The position numbers and the translations under genes were made by a program. From positions 1,674,001 through 1,738,000 of the forward strand of contig JAGTPG010000002.1 in the NCBI GenBank assembly GCA_018195615.1: a stretch of 64,000 nt of DNA, given 5' to 3'. Below the pieces are notes generated by a model that saw only the letters and a program-made list of their open reading frames with translations, did no database searches and was not told the origin of the DNA. Shown in pieces: positions 56,672 to 64,000 of this stretch. Source of the DNA: Streptomyces tuirus (GTDB lineage Bacteria; Actinomycetota; Actinomycetes; Streptomycetales; Streptomycetaceae). Numbering within the stretch: the stretch's first letter is position 1; the number at the start of each line of letters is the position of its first letter.

Positions 56672-57604
56672 TCAGCCCCCGAGCCGCTCCCCCTCGGTGA
56701 TCCGCACCCCGCGTGCCCAGTCCGCCGCCCGCATCGGCTTCTTGCCCTGGGCCTGCACCCACAGCAGCTCGACGCCGTACGAGCCGGTGCCGACGTGGAC
56801 GTTGTTCTTCCCGGCGGCGATGTGCCCCGGGGCGAGGTCCGTCCGGTCCGGCACGGTGGCGACCTGGATCAGCTTGAGCCGCTCACCGCGGAACGTCGTC
56901 CAGGCACCGGGCGCCGGGGTGCACCCCCGCACGACCCGGTCGACGCGCAGCGCGGGCGCGTTCCAGTCGATGTGAGCGTCCTCGACGGTGACCTTCGGGG
57001 CCAGGCTGATCCCCTCGGCCGGCTGCGGTACGGCCTTCAGCGTGCCGTCCTCGATCCCGTCCATGGTCGCCGCGAGCAGCCCGGCCCCGGCGAAGGCCAG
57101 CCGTGTCAGCAGATCCCCGCTGGTGTCGGTGGCCCGGATCTCCTCCGTCACCGTCCCGTACACCGGCCCGGAGTCGAGTCCCTCCTCGATCAGGAACGTG
57201 GACGCCCCGGTGATCTCGTCTCCGGCCATGATGGAGTGCTGCACGGGCGCGGCACCCCGCCAGGCCGGCAGCAGGGAGAAGTGCAGGTTGACCCAGCCGT
57301 ACGCGGGGACGTCGAGGGCGACCCGGGGCAGCAGCGCTCCGTAGGCGACGACGGGGCAGCAGTCCGGCCCGATCTCCCGCAGCCGCTCCAGGAACTCGGG
57401 GTCCTTCGGCTTCGCCGGCTTCAGCACCTCGATCCCGGCCTCCTCCGCACGCTCGGCGACGGGCGACGCGACGAGCCTGCGCCCCCGCCCGGCCGGCGCG
57501 TCGGGCCGCGTGACGACAGCGGCGACCTCGTGCCGCCCGGAGGCGAGCAGAGCGTCCAGAGCGGGAACGGCGACCTCGGGTGTACCGGCGAAGACGAGCT
57601 TCAT
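56672..57604 (-). CDS. fmt: Methionyl-tRNA formyltransferase
   Basis: 310 residues; formylates initiator Met-tRNA with 10-formyl-THF. MKLVFAGTPEVAVPALDALL, catalytic Asn-His-Asp region YGWVNLHFSLLPAWRGAAPV, QHSIMAGDEITGASTFLIEE, and the C-terminal OB-like domain from about 205 (RVDRVVRGCTPAPGAWTTFR). ATG at 57604. The upstream gap 57605-57928 holds its promoter and two inverted repeats belonging to the divergent gene. Confidence 0.97.
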   Translation of the reverse strand: MKLVFAGTPEVAVPALDALLASGRHEVAAVVTRPDAPAGRGRRLVASPVAERAEEAGIEVLKPAKPKDPEFLERLREIGPDCCPVVAYGALLPRVALDVPAYGWVNLHFSLLPAWRGAAPVQHSIMAGDEITGASTFLIEEGLDSGPVYGTVTEEIRATDTSGDLLTRLAFAGAGLLAATMDGIEDGTLKAVPQPAEGISLAPKVTVEDAHIDWNAPALRVDRVVRGCTPAPGAWTTFRGERLKLIQVATVPDRTDLAPGHIAAGKNNVHVGTGSYGVELLWVQAQGKKPMRAADWARGVRITEGERLGG

Positions 57605-57851
57605 GGGGTGGTTGGGGCCTCTCGGGCGGGGATGAACGACGGGCAACGCCCAAGTCTATGAGCCGCTACCGGACAGCCGCCGACGGCGCTCAGCCCCCAC
57701 GGGAGGGTCCAGCCTCTCGGCCAACAGCTACGGGCCGTGCGCGGGTGGGAGACCCCGCCGAAGCCGAAGGCCAAGGCGCACACCCCGCGCAAAAGGGCGC
57801 ACGCATATTCCCCCACGCCCCCACACCGTGACCCGCGGAGCGAATCCGCGT

Positions 57852-57894
57852 TGGTCAAGACAGAGTTGACCACACCGGGCCGCGATCGCGGCCC
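57852..57894. promoter_or_regulatory. Two adjacent inverted repeats in the fmt / 57929 divergent region
   Basis: TGGTCAA-N7-TTGACCA (57852-57872) is followed by the perfect 18-bp palindrome GGGCCGCGATCGCGGCCC (57877-57894), then ATTCCTTT. The first looks like an operator; the second could form a terminator-like hairpin in a leader RNA. The remainder of 57605-57928 shows no gene. Confidence 0.5.
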
Positions 57895-57928
57895 ATTCCT
57901 TTCATTCGCCGGTTCGAGAGGCTTGTTC

Positions 57929-58474
57929 ATGGCCGACCACGCAACCCACGACGCCCAGGCTCGGGCCAGCCTGCACTTGCTGGTGCGGGACATCGAGCGG
58001 GTCCGCCGGCAGGTGGACGCACTGCGCACGCTCACCGCCCAGTTGGGAAACGTCTACCGCCCGCGCCGCTCCGGCCCCTCCACGGGCTTCGTCGTCTACG
58101 GACGCGCCCCCGCCCCGACGGTACGTCTCGCCCAGGAGCTGCGGGACAGTGTCGAGACCCTGGTCACGGCGGCCGTGGACTTCGACCGCTCGCTCGGCTT
58201 CTCGTGGGACGCGGTGGGCTCGGCACTCGGAGTCACCAAACAGGCGGTCCACCGTCGTTACGGCGCACGCCGGGCCGCGGCCCAGACCGCCGCGGCCGAG
58301 CCGGAGCGCACACCGGAGCCGTCCGGCAGCCGCACGGTCAACGTGACCACCGGACTCCCCACCGTCCCGACGGTCCCCGCGGCCCGTTCCATGCCGACGC
58401 AGCCCACGGCAGGCAGCCCGGCCCTCCGCGACGAGGCAAGGCCGACGGCCTTCCCGGGCCCGCGCAACGGCTGA
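57929..58474 (+). CDS. Hypothetical DNA-binding-like protein with HTH
   Basis: 181 residues. N-terminal helix rich in heptads (LHLLVRDIERVRRQVDALRT, LTAQLGNVYRP), then AQELRDSVETLVTAAVDFDR and a helix-turn-helix-like stretch FSWDAVGSALGVTKQAVHRR. The C-terminal 60 residues are Pro/Ala/Thr-rich and disordered. ATG at 57929. It occupies the position of SCO1474 between fmt and priA. Probable DNA-binding regulator, target unknown. Confidence 0.75.
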   Translation: MADHATHDAQARASLHLLVRDIERVRRQVDALRTLTAQLGNVYRPRRSGPSTGFVVYGRAPAPTVRLAQELRDSVETLVTAAVDFDRSLGFSWDAVGSALGVTKQAVHRRYGARRAAAQTAAAEPERTPEPSGSRTVNVTTGLPTVPTVPAARSMPTQPTAGSPALRDEARPTAFPGPRNG

Positions 58475-58485
58475 CGGCTCCTGTC

Positions 58486-58515
58486 CTGCCCTCCCGGACA
58501 CATCCGGGAGGGCAG
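58486..58515 (+). terminator. Terminator of the HTH gene
   Basis: CTGCCCTCCCGG (58486-58497) pairs perfectly with CCGGGAGGGCAG (58504-58515), 12-bp stem and 6-base loop, 12 bp after the stop codon. Confidence 0.8.
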
Positions 58516-58566
58516 CCGCATGTACGGGCAAGCCACACCGCACCCAACGGACCGGCCCACGGAACT

Positions 58567-58808
58567 CACCCGAAGCCACGGGGAACCGGACACCACACGA
58601 CCCACTCCACCGACGCCACGGAACCGGACGACACACGCGCCCCGCTCACCCGACGCCACGAACCCGGCGACACGCGCCCCACTCATCCGACGCCGAGGGA
58701 CCGAACCCCACACCACCCGCTCGCCCGACACCACACGGCCAAACCCCACACGACCCCCGTCACCCGTCACCCGCCGCCACGGAACCGAACCCACACCACC
58801 CGCTCACC
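58567..58808 (+). repeat. C-rich, T-poor tandem repeat (about 6 x 37-44 bp) ahead of priA stop
   Basis: Degenerate units begin CACCCGACGCCACGGAACCG and start near 58567, 58608, 58647, 58684, 58722 and 58761, with a last partial start at 58805. The + strand is almost free of T and very rich in C and A. It fills the 330-bp gap between the terminator and priA and touches the priA stop (58804-58806). A reading frame is open through it but shows no gene-like pattern. Confidence 0.65.
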
Positions 58809-60960
58809 CGATGTCAGCCGGATCGATCCGCACCCAGACTCCGGCCCCGCCACCGCTCCCACTCCCCCGGGCCATCCGCGCCGCCTGCGCGGCCTTCAGT
58901 GAGGCGGCCAGCGCCGCCCCCTCCCCGGCGGCACCCGCACCAGCGCCCGCTCCCACTGTTCCCCGGGCGGCGGCGCCCCGCCCGCCGCGGTCGCCCTGCG
59001 GCCGTGACGGGCAACGGCACCGGCCCCAGCACCTCGGCCTCAGGCGGCAGTTCGGCCGTCCGGAGAAAGTCGGCGACCGCCTCCGCCGGCCCCGACACCG
59101 CCGCCATCCGGGACACCGGCGGGAATCCCAGCTCGGCGCGCTCAGCCAGTTCCCGCACCGCGTGACCGACGGGATCCCACCGGACGAGCGCCTGCACGGG
59201 CCGCAGCGTCGGCTCGGCCACGACCACCACCGTGCCCCCGGCCGACTGCGGCCGGACGAGTGCCCCGGCCGCGATCCACCGCCGCAACGCGTCCTCCCCG
59301 GCCCGCAGATCGGGCCGCCCGAGCATGGCCCACCCGTCCAGCAGCAACGCCGCCGCGTACCCGCCCTCGGCGACGGGCTCGGCCCCCGGCGTACTCACCA
59401 CCAGCGCGGGCGCCCCCGGCACCGTGTCCAGTACGTGTTCGCGCCCCGAGGTCCGCACCGGCACCGCCGGGAAGGCCCGTCCGAGTTCCTCGGCGGTCCG
59501 CCGGGCCCCCACCACCGAGGCGCGCAGCCGGAACCCTCCGCACTCCGGGCAGTGCCAGCCGCTCTCCTCGCGGCCGCACCAGCCACAGCACAGCGCACCG
59601 CCGTCCCGCGTCTCCAACGGGCCGGAGCAGTGCCGGCAGCGCGCGGGCGCCCGGCAGTCCGCACACGCCATGCGCGGCACGTATCCCCGCCGGGGCACCT
59701 GCACGAGCACCGGACCCTGCCGCAAGCCGTCCCTGACGGCCTGCCAGGCGAGGGTCGGCAGCCGGGCGGCCCGGGCGGCCTCGTCCCGCGCGAGATCCAC
59801 GTCCCCCACGGTTCGCACGAGCGGAGCGGCGGCCCGCACCTGTTCCCGCCCGGCGACGAGCGGCCGCGCCCACCCGCTCTCGACGAGCTGCGCGGCCTCC
59901 ACCGTGCAGGCCCAGCTGCCCAGCAGGAAGCCGCACTTGTCCTGGGCGGCCCGCAGCAGGAGCACCTCCCGGGCATGGGGCTGCGGGGCGTGCTGCTCGC
60001 TGTGGCTGTCGTCCCCGTCGTCCCAGAGGGCGACCAGCCCGAGGTCCTGGACCGGCGCGAACATCGCGGCCCGGGTCCCGACCACGGCCCGTACGGAGCC
60101 CCGCCGCACCGCGAGCCACTGCGCGTACCGCTTCTCGGGACCGGCGTCGGCGGTGAGCACGGCATGCCGCCCCTCCCCAGCAGGGCGGTCAGCGCGGCGT
60201 CGACCCGGGCGACCGCGCGTCCGTCGGGCAGGACGACGAGCGCCCCACGGCCGGAGGCCAGCGTCGCCGCGACGGCCCGGGCCAGCTCCTCGCTCCACTG
60301 CGGGCCCGGCAGCGCGTTCCACACGGCCCGGGGCGCGCCTCCGGAGGCCAGCGACTCCAGGAAGGCGGCTCCCCTCTCGTACCGCTGCCAGGAGCCCGCT
60401 TCGGGCGCCATGGGCGGCGGCAGGGGCTCCGGGGAGGCGCGCTGCTCGGCGCGTGCGTTGCGCGGCGGTACGGCGAGCTGCAGAACGTCGGCGAGGCTGC
60501 CCGCGTACCGGTCGGCGACCGCCCGGGCCAGCCCCAGCAGCTCCTCGCTCAGCACCCGCTCGGGCGACACGACCTGGGCGAGGGCGGCCAGCGGTCCGGA
60601 GTAGTCGGATTCCGGCAGCCGCTCGACGAGGAACCCGTCGATCAGCCCGCCGCCCTCGCGCCGCCCTTCCCGCACCCGGTGCCGCCCCGCCCCGAACCGC
60701 ACCCGGACCCGGACGCCCGGTTGGGCCTCGGCGTCCAGTTCCTCGGGCACGGCGTAGTCGAAGTACCGGTCGAGATGGAGCACGCCCTTGTCGACGAGCA
60801 CCCGCGCGACGGGCAGCTCCTTGGCGAGCGCGGCCCCCCGCCACGTCCGCGGCTTGGCCCGGGGTGCCTGCGCCTTCCGCACACTCTCCCGAATGAGCGC
60901 GAGCTGCTCGGGCGGCGCACCCTCCGCACCGCCATCCGCCTGTCCGTTCTCGCTGCTCAC
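58804..60960 (-). CDS. priA: PriA-like replication restart protein, helicase-degenerate (three frameshifts)
   Basis: About 719 residues. The 3' DNA-binding domain begins ARVLVDKGVLHLDRYFDYAV. Zinc-binding Cys pairs: ACADCRAPARCRHCSGPL, CCGWCGREESGWHCPECGG. Where E. coli PriA has Walker A (GxGKT) this reads ASGRGALVVLPDGRAVARVD, and the DEEH box is replaced by DDGDDSHSEQ, so no helicase activity is expected; actinobacterial PriA proteins are known for this. Breaks at 60175-60178, 58976-58979 and 58917-58921. End restored: VWVRIDPADIG. Start GTG 60960. Confidence 0.9.
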
Positions 60961-61026
60961 GCTTGCATTCTTACCAAAGACCACTGACAACCGACGGCGC
61001 CCGGGAGGAGCTCCCCGGACACGACA

Positions 61027-61054
61027 AGGCCCGGCCCCGAAGGGAGCCGGGCCT
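61027..61054 (-). terminator. Terminator of metK
   Basis: AGGCCCGGC (61027-61035) pairs with GCCGGGCCT (61046-61054), perfect 9-bp stem and 10-base loop, 18 bp beyond the metK stop. Confidence 0.75.
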
Positions 61055-61071
61055 GATGCCCTGGGGCTTGC

Positions 61072-62280
61072 TTACAGCCCCGCCGCCTTGCGCAGCGCGT
61101 CCACGCGGTCCGTGCTCTCCCAGGTGAATTCGGGCAGCTCACGGCCGAAGTGGCCGTACGCCGCGGTCTGGGAGTAGATCGGGCGGAGCAGGTCGAGGTC
61201 GCGGATGATAGCGGCCGGGCGGAGGTCGAAGACCTCGTCGATCGCCTTCTCGATCTTCTCCGTGTCGATCTTGGCGGTGCCGAAGGTCTCGACGAACAGG
61301 CCGACCGGCTCGGCCTTGCCGATCGCGTACGCCACCTGGACCTCGCAGCGGGAGGCGAGACCCGCGGCGACGACGTTCTTGGCGACCCAGCGCATCGCGT
61401 ACGCGGCGGAGCGGTCGACCTTGGACGGGTCCTTGCCGGAGAAGGCACCACCGCCGTGGCGGGCCATGCCGCCGTAGGTGTCGATGATGATCTTTCGGCC
61501 GGTGAGGCCCGCGTCACCCATCGGGCCGCCGATCTCGAAGCGGCCGGTGGGGTTGACCAGGAGACGGTAGTTCTCCGTGTCGATCTTGATGCCCTCGTCC
61601 AGGAGCGCCTTCAGCTCCGGCTCGACCACGAACTCCTTGATGTCCGGAGCCAGGAGCGAGTCCAGGTCGATGTCGGACGCGTGCTGCGAGGAGACGACGA
61701 CGGTGTCCAGGCGGACCGCCTTGTCGCCGTCGTACTCGATGGTGACCTGGGTCTTGCCGTCCGGGCGCAGGTAGGGGATGGTGCCGTTCTTGCGCACGTC
61801 GGACAGGCGCTTCGACAGGCGGTGGGCCAGGAAGATCGGCAGCGGCATCAGCGTCGGCGTCTCGTCCGTCGCGTAGCCGAACATCAGGCCCTGGTCGCCG
61901 GCGCCCTGCTTGTCGAGCTCGTCCTCGTCACCCTCGACACGGGACTCGTAGGCCGTGTCCACCCCCTGGGCGATGTCCGGGGACTGCGCGCCGATCGAGA
62001 CCGACACGCCGCAGGAGGCGCCGTCGAAGCCCTTCTTCGAGGAGTCGTAGCCGATTTCGAGGATCTTGCTCCGGACCAGCGTCGCGATGTCCGCGTACGT
62101 CTTGGTCGTGACCTCGCCGGCCACGTGCACCAGGCCGGTCGTGATCAGCGTCTCGACGGCGACCCGGGAGGTCGGGTCCTCGCGGAGCAACGCGTCGAGA
62201 ATGGTGTCGCTGATCTGGTCAGCGATCTTGTCGGGGTGACCTTCGGTCACGGACTCCGAGGTGAACAGGCGACGGGACAC
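61072..62280 (-). CDS. metK: S-adenosylmethionine synthetase
   Basis: 402 residues; makes SAM from ATP and methionine. SRRLFTSESVTEGHPDKIAD, DAYESRVEGDEDELDKQG-type loop, GAGDQGLMFGYATDETPTLM (signature 1), GGGAFSGKDPSKVDRSAAYA (signature 2). Intact, with no frameshift. GTG start at 62280. The leader 62281-62517 was checked for SAM-riboswitch blocks and none was recognised. Confidence 0.98.
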   Translation of the reverse strand: MSRRLFTSESVTEGHPDKIADQISDTILDALLREDPTSRVAVETLITTGLVHVAGEVTTKTYADIATLVRSKILEIGYDSSKKGFDGASCGVSVSIGAQSPDIAQGVDTAYESRVEGDEDELDKQGAGDQGLMFGYATDETPTLMPLPIFLAHRLSKRLSDVRKNGTIPYLRPDGKTQVTIEYDGDKAVRLDTVVVSSQHASDIDLDSLLAPDIKEFVVEPELKALLDEGIKIDTENYRLLVNPTGRFEIGGPMGDAGLTGRKIIIDTYGGMARHGGGAFSGKDPSKVDRSAAYAMRWVAKNVVAAGLASRCEVQVAYAIGKAEPVGLFVETFGTAKIDTEKIEKAIDEVFDLRPAAIIRDLDLLRPIYSQTAAYGHFGRELPEFTWESTDRVDALRKAAGL

Positions 62281-62517
62281 AACGCTCCCTGGGGTTGCAG
62301 CGGCTGCTGGCTGATCATTGGCGGACGGCGGGGGCTGCACCCGAGCGCCGTCCGTGGAACAGTTTACGGGTCACGCTTCGGCCACAGTCCCCCTGTCTCG
62401 CCACTCGGGAGGCTGTGACCTGCGGCACGGGCATTCTGCCCAATGCCGAGCGGCGTTGGCCAGAGGCGCCACGCCCCGATCGGCCGGGTTTCACGGGTGC
62501 GCAGGGCGACTGAAACA

Positions 62518-63720
62518 TCAGCTCAGGCGCTCGGCCACCAGGTCCCACACGGTTTCGGCCAGGGCTTCCTTGGGTCCGTACGGCACCGCGGTCTCACTGC
62601 CGTCCGCGCCGAGCACGACGGCCTCGTTCTCCTCGGAACCGAAGGTCTTGCGCTCCCCGACCTCGTTCACCACCAGCAGATCGCAGCCCTTGCGCTTCAG
62701 CTTCGCGCGGCCGTTGGCGAGGACGTCGTCGGTCTCCGCGGCGAAACCGACGATCACCTGTCCGGGGCGGGAACGGCCGGCGGAGATCTCCGCGAGGATG
62801 TCCGGATTCCGCACCAGGGTGATCGGCTCCGGTTCCTGGTCGTCCTTCTTCTTGATCTTCCCGGTCGCGTACGCCGCCGGGCGGAAGTCCGCCACCGCCG
62901 CCGCCATCACCACCGCGTCGGCCTCGGCGGTGGCCTTCAGCACCGCCTCACGCAGCTGTACGGCGGTACCGACGGGGACGACGTCCACACCCGCCGGGTC
63001 CGGCAGGGTGCTGTTGGCCGCGATCAGCGTGACACGGGCGCCGCGGGCGGCGGCCGTGCGGGCGAGGGCGTAGCCCTGCTTGCCGGAGGAGCGGTTGCCG
63101 AGGAAACGGACGGGGTCCAGGGGCTCGCTGGTGCCTCCGGCGCTGACCACGACATGGCGGCCCTTCAGGTCCGGCTCGGTCACGCCCCGGGCCAGCACCC
63201 GGCGGCAGACCTCGAAGATCTCGGCCGGATCGGGCAGCCGGCCCTTGCCGGTGTCGACGCCCGTGAGGCGGCCGACGGCCGGCTCGATGACGAGGGCGCC
63301 GCGGCGGCGCAGCGTCGCCACGTTCTCCTGGGTGGCGGGGTGCTCCCACATCTCCGTGTGCATGGCGGGTGCGAAGACGACCGGGCAGCGGGCGGTGAGC
63401 AGCGTGTTGGTGAGGAGGTCGTCGGCGAGGCCGTGGGCCGCCTTGGCGAGCATGTCGGCGGTGGCCGGGGCGACGACGACCAGGTCGGCGTGCTGTCCGA
63501 TGCGGACGTGCGGGACCTCGTGCACGTCGTCCCACACCTCGGTGGAGACCGGGTTGCCGGAGAGGGCGGACCAGGTGGCGGCGCCGACGAAGTGCAGCGC
63601 GGAGGCCGTGGGCACCACACGCACGTCGTGGCCCGACTCCGTCAGCCGCCGCAGCAGCTCACACGCCTTGTACGCGGCGATGCCACCGCTGACCCCCAGA
63701 ACGACCTTCGGCTTGTCCAC
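62518..63720 (-). CDS. coaBC: Bifunctional phosphopantothenoylcysteine decarboxylase/synthetase
   Basis: 400 residues, coenzyme A synthesis. CoaC flavodoxin-like half: KVVLGVSGGIAAYKACELLR, catalytic His in AATWSALSGNPVSTEVWDD to HVRIGQHADLVVVAPATADM, PAMHTEMWEHPATQENV. CoaB half from about 185: GRHVVVSAGGTSEPLDPVRF, NRSSGKQGYALARTAAARGA, VMAAAVADFRPAAYATGKIK, KxK-type loop KIKKKDDQEPEPITLVRNPD. Intact. Follows rpoZ by 109 bp. Confidence 0.97.
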   Translation of the reverse strand: MDKPKVVLGVSGGIAAYKACELLRRLTESGHDVRVVPTASALHFVGAATWSALSGNPVSTEVWDDVHEVPHVRIGQHADLVVVAPATADMLAKAAHGLADDLLTNTLLTARCPVVFAPAMHTEMWEHPATQENVATLRRRGALVIEPAVGRLTGVDTGKGRLPDPAEIFEVCRRVLARGVTEPDLKGRHVVVSAGGTSEPLDPVRFLGNRSSGKQGYALARTAAARGARVTLIAANSTLPDPAGVDVVPVGTAVQLREAVLKATAEADAVVMAAAVADFRPAAYATGKIKKKDDQEPEPITLVRNPDILAEISAGRSRPGQVIVGFAAETDDVLANGRAKLKRKGCDLLVVNEVGERKTFGSEENEAVVLGADGSETAVPYGPKEALAETVWDLVAERLS

Positions 63721-63763
63721 CGTCTCTCCCCGGACCTCGGCGACCTACATGTCCCATCACACA

Positions 63764-63798
63764 CCACAGGCCCGGCAGTCGGCCTGCCGGGCCTGTGG
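63764..63798. terminator. Hairpin between rpoZ and coaBC
   Basis: CCACAGGCCCGGCAG (63764-63778) pairs with CTGCCGGGCCTGTGG (63784-63798): perfect 15-bp stem, 5-base loop, no T-run. It may end part of the rpoZ transcripts or stabilise their 3' end. Confidence 0.7.
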
Positions 63799-63829
63799 AA
63801 AAGTCAGCGTCAAGCTGCAAATACTACTT

Positions 63830-64000
63830 TTACTGCGCCGGGCCCTCGACGGCCTCGGACGTCAGCAGGCCCGCGTTGATCTCGCGGAGGGCGATCGAGA
63901 GCGGCTTCTCGTGGACGTGGGTGTCGACGAGAGGACCGACGTACTCGAGGAGGCCCTCGCCGAGCTGCGAGTAGTACGCGTTGATCTGGCGGGCCCGCTT
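63830..64000 (-). CDS. rpoZ: RNA polymerase omega subunit, C-terminal part
   Basis: The last 56 codons are visible: KRARQINAYYSQLGEGLLEY, VGPLVDTHVHEKPLSIALRE, INAGLLTSEAVEGPAQ. This is the actinobacterial omega C-terminus that supports core assembly. The N-terminal half lies outside the window. Gene order rpoZ-coaBC-metK-priA agrees with other Streptomyces. Confidence 0.95.
   Translation of the reverse strand, partial: KRARQINAYYSQLGEGLLEYVGPLVDTHVHEKPLSIALREINAGLLTSEAVEGPAQ

Noticed and set aside
58567..58808. CRISPR-like reading of the 37-44-bp repeats
   Set aside because: Units are adjacent without unique spacers and vary in length and sequence, so it is a degenerate minisatellite.
62281..62517. 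SAM riboswitch before metK
   Set aside because: None of the conserved SAM-riboswitch blocks I know could be matched.

Overview
The window is chromosomal DNA of a Streptomyces species. GC content is very high, codon third positions are almost all G or C, and there are marker genes for RbpA, a polyprenol-phosphate mannosyltransferase, a GH18 chitinase and a degenerate actinobacterial PriA. From memory, the gene order follows the Streptomyces coelicolor SCO1415-SCO1478 core region (rbpA, fxsA, ppm1 ... chiD ... hisG-hisE-ribH-ribBA-ribM-ribE ... guaB1, rpe, rsmB, fmt, priA, metK, coaBC, rpoZ). No tRNA, rRNA, insertion sequence, phage or CRISPR array was seen.

Layout. 1-2891: translationally coupled trio (two GT4 glycosyltransferases, one SGNH hydrolase). 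3079-7336: HEAT-repeat and ankyrin proteins, a tiny membrane protein and an FtsK-like pseudo-ATPase. 7387-11797: MocR/YczR regulator divergent from a YczE membrane protein, then a GDPD phosphodiesterase and a UMF1-type transporter. 12064-14022: rbpA behind a SigR promoter, fxsA, ppm1. 14547-18918: amidohydrolase, Lrp/AsnC regulator, two Streptomyces-type unknowns, acyl-CoA dehydrogenase. 19245-23769: chitinase with a chitin-type promoter, TetR regulator, 46-residue membrane protein, secreted C39-like peptidase, P-loop kinase. 24199-28589: EccA-like AAA ATPase and two CNNM/CorC membrane proteins. 28828-33811: PH protein, hisG, hisE, ribH, ribBA, ribM, ribE behind an FMN riboswitch. 34100-38661: ECF41 sigma factor with its epimerase target, ROK regulator, MFS exporter. 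38761-42126: uracil/xanthine permease, GH6 cellulase, DUF5995 protein. 42123-48746: lysine-2-monooxygenase-like flavoenzyme with amidase, secreted protein, MFS, Lrp regulator, amino-acid permease. 49169-64000: guaB1, barstar, SorC regulator, rpe, MMPL transporter, rsmB, fmt, priA, metK, coaBC and the end of rpoZ.

Sequence quality dominates the reading. About 37 frameshifts in about 19 genes can each be repaired by restoring one missing G or C in a short G/C run. Several are in housekeeping genes (rpe, ribBA, ribE, guaB1, priA). They look like uncorrected base-calling deletions, so I annotate these genes as whole CDSs and give the break points.

The most interesting regulatory reading is in 44679-48965. 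TTGCG elements at roughly helical-turn spacing occur upstream of both the amino-acid permease/Lrp operon and the lysine-monooxygenase/amidase operon, suggesting one local Lrp-type regulon for amino-acid uptake and breakdown. A second is the near-identical promoter architecture of the chitinase gene and the ECF41 sigma-factor gene.
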